DNA from: Vicinamibacteria bacterium
Lineage (GTDB): Bacteria; Acidobacteriota; Vicinamibacteria; Fen-336; JAGNNV01
Direction: 5' to 3'
DNA length: 6,262 nucleotides
Assembly (NCBI GenBank): GCA_016650185.1
Contig: JAENWE010000535.1
Span: forward strand, 1 to 6,262
A model generated the notes under the pieces. That model was not told the DNA's origin. It did not search any database and worked only from the letters and a program-made list of their open reading frames with translations. Positions 5,884 to 6,262 of this stretch are shown one piece after another. Made by a program: the position numbers and the translations under genes. Positions within the stretch are counted from its first letter, which is position 1. Each line of letters starts with the position of its first letter.

Positions 5884-5984
5884 GTCATCGCGAAGGCTTC
5901 GTCGTTCTGCGGGGCCTGAAGCGATCTCGCCATCCCGCCGAGACTGCTTCGTCCCATACATTCCGACGGGGTCCTCGCAGTGAC
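5884..5984. repeat. Dispersed inverted-repeat element, copy A
   Basis: About 101 bases starting 14 bases after the PATAN gene. Outer arms GTCATCGCGAAGG (5884-5896) and TCCTCGCAGTGAC (5972-5984) are imperfect inverted repeats; inner arms GAAGCGATCTCG (5918-5929) and CGAGACTGCTTC (5939-5950) pair 10 of 12. The pattern resembles the 'GTCATTGCGA...GCAATCTC...' intergenic repeats seen many times per genome in several deltaproteobacterial and related lineages (recalled, not searched). It encodes nothing evident. It may fold in RNA and act as the 3' end of the upstream message. Confidence 0.75.
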
Positions 5985-6001
5985 CGAAGGGTGTGAATGG
6001 G

Positions 6002-6105
6002 CCACCGTCATCGCGATGGACCCGGCGTTCTGGCCGGGACTGAAGCGATCTCGGCGGGATCTTTTCAGTACCCGACAAACTCTTGGTCCTTCGCGATGAC
6101 GGTGG
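6002..6105. repeat. Dispersed inverted-repeat element, copy B
   Basis: A second copy of the family, about 123 bases downstream of copy A in the same orientation. Outer arms CCACCGTCATCGCGA (6002-6016) and TCGCGATGACGGTGG (6091-6105) are a perfect 15-bp inverted repeat, extendable to 21 bp with one mismatch (6002-6022 with 6085-6105). An inner pair ACTGAA (6039-6044) / TTCAGT (6064-6069) gives a second stem. It shares ACCGTCATCGCGA and CTGAAGCGATCTCG with copy A. Its stem is better preserved than that of A, suggesting a younger copy or ongoing constraint. Confidence 0.8.
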
Positions 6106-6145
6106 TGGGCTGCATTGACGGCTAGTGTGGTGGCCCTCAAATAGG

Positions 6146-6262
6146 TATGCCAATTGAGCGTCGAGGCGCCCGGAGCGCAAGGCGCCGAGGAGGCCGCATA
6201 TTGAACATATGCAACGACGAGCAACGCGGCGATCCGGGATGCATCGGCGCTCCAGTGGTATA
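6146..6262. repeat. Second family of palindromic dispersed element, possibly running past the window end
   Basis: Terminal inverted repeats of 15 bases, TATGCCAATTGAGCG (6146-6160) and CGCTCCAGTGGTATA (6248-6262), match at 12 of 15. A central hairpin GCATAT-TGAAC-ATATGC (6196-6212) sits near the midpoint, and the flanks pair only partly. The whole looks like a 117-bp MITE-like or REP-like unit with no coding potential. The element is unrelated in sequence to copies A and B. Its right end coincides with the window edge, so the true boundary is unknown. Confidence 0.65.

Noticed and set aside
5563..6224. Two minus-strand open frames across the terminal repeats
   Set aside because: They run through inverted-repeat elements and the end of the PATAN gene. 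Composition is repeat-derived and no ribosome site or domain is seen.
5884..6262. CRISPR array or attachment-site cluster
   Set aside because: The repeats are palindromic elements of two different families with no regular spacers, and there are no cas or integrase genes nearby.

Overview
The window is GC-rich and gene-dense, and has the look of a fragment of a free-living Gram-negative-type bacterium. DUF4388/PATAN proteins, a small HNH nuclease of the type common in Acidobacteriota, Myxococcota and Cyanobacteria, and dispersed repeats of the 'GTCAT(C/T)GCGA...' kind point towards a deltaproteobacterial or acidobacterial lineage. That placement is an inference from protein style only and is weak.

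Layout, left to right. (1) 1-805, plus strand: the 3' end of a RelA/SpoT-type (p)ppGpp gene followed 18 nt later by ridA, probably one operon (stringent response plus reactive enamine/imine detoxification). (2) 868-2378, minus strand: a 468-residue exported protein of unknown function, with an internal duplication and a Pro/Gly-rich tail, followed 28 nt downstream by a CAU-anticodon tRNA best read as tRNA-Ile2. (3) 2379-2579: a divergent intergenic region with AT-rich stretches, a small palindrome, a repeated 8-mer and a likely promoter. (4) 2580-4153, plus strand: a Fur-family regulator translationally coupled (GTGA overlap) to an enolase-superfamily enzyme of the o-succinylbenzoate synthase / N-succinylamino acid racemase type. 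An 8-G run lies right before the overlap. (5) 4230-5869, plus strand: an HNH endonuclease coupled (TTGA overlap) to a DUF4388/PATAN-TPR protein. (6) 5870-6262: about 390 bases with no gene, made almost wholly of dispersed inverted-repeat elements: two copies of one family in tandem and one copy of another that runs to the window edge.

The genes do not form one obvious pathway. The two coupled pairs (Fur with OSBS/NSAR, HNH with PATAN) and the duplicated secreted protein are the least explained parts. No CRISPR array, phage gene, insertion-sequence transposase or classical defence system is visible. Nothing here amounts to a clear new system. The best leads are the Fur/OSBS-NSAR junction, the HNH/PATAN pair and the duplicated exported protein.
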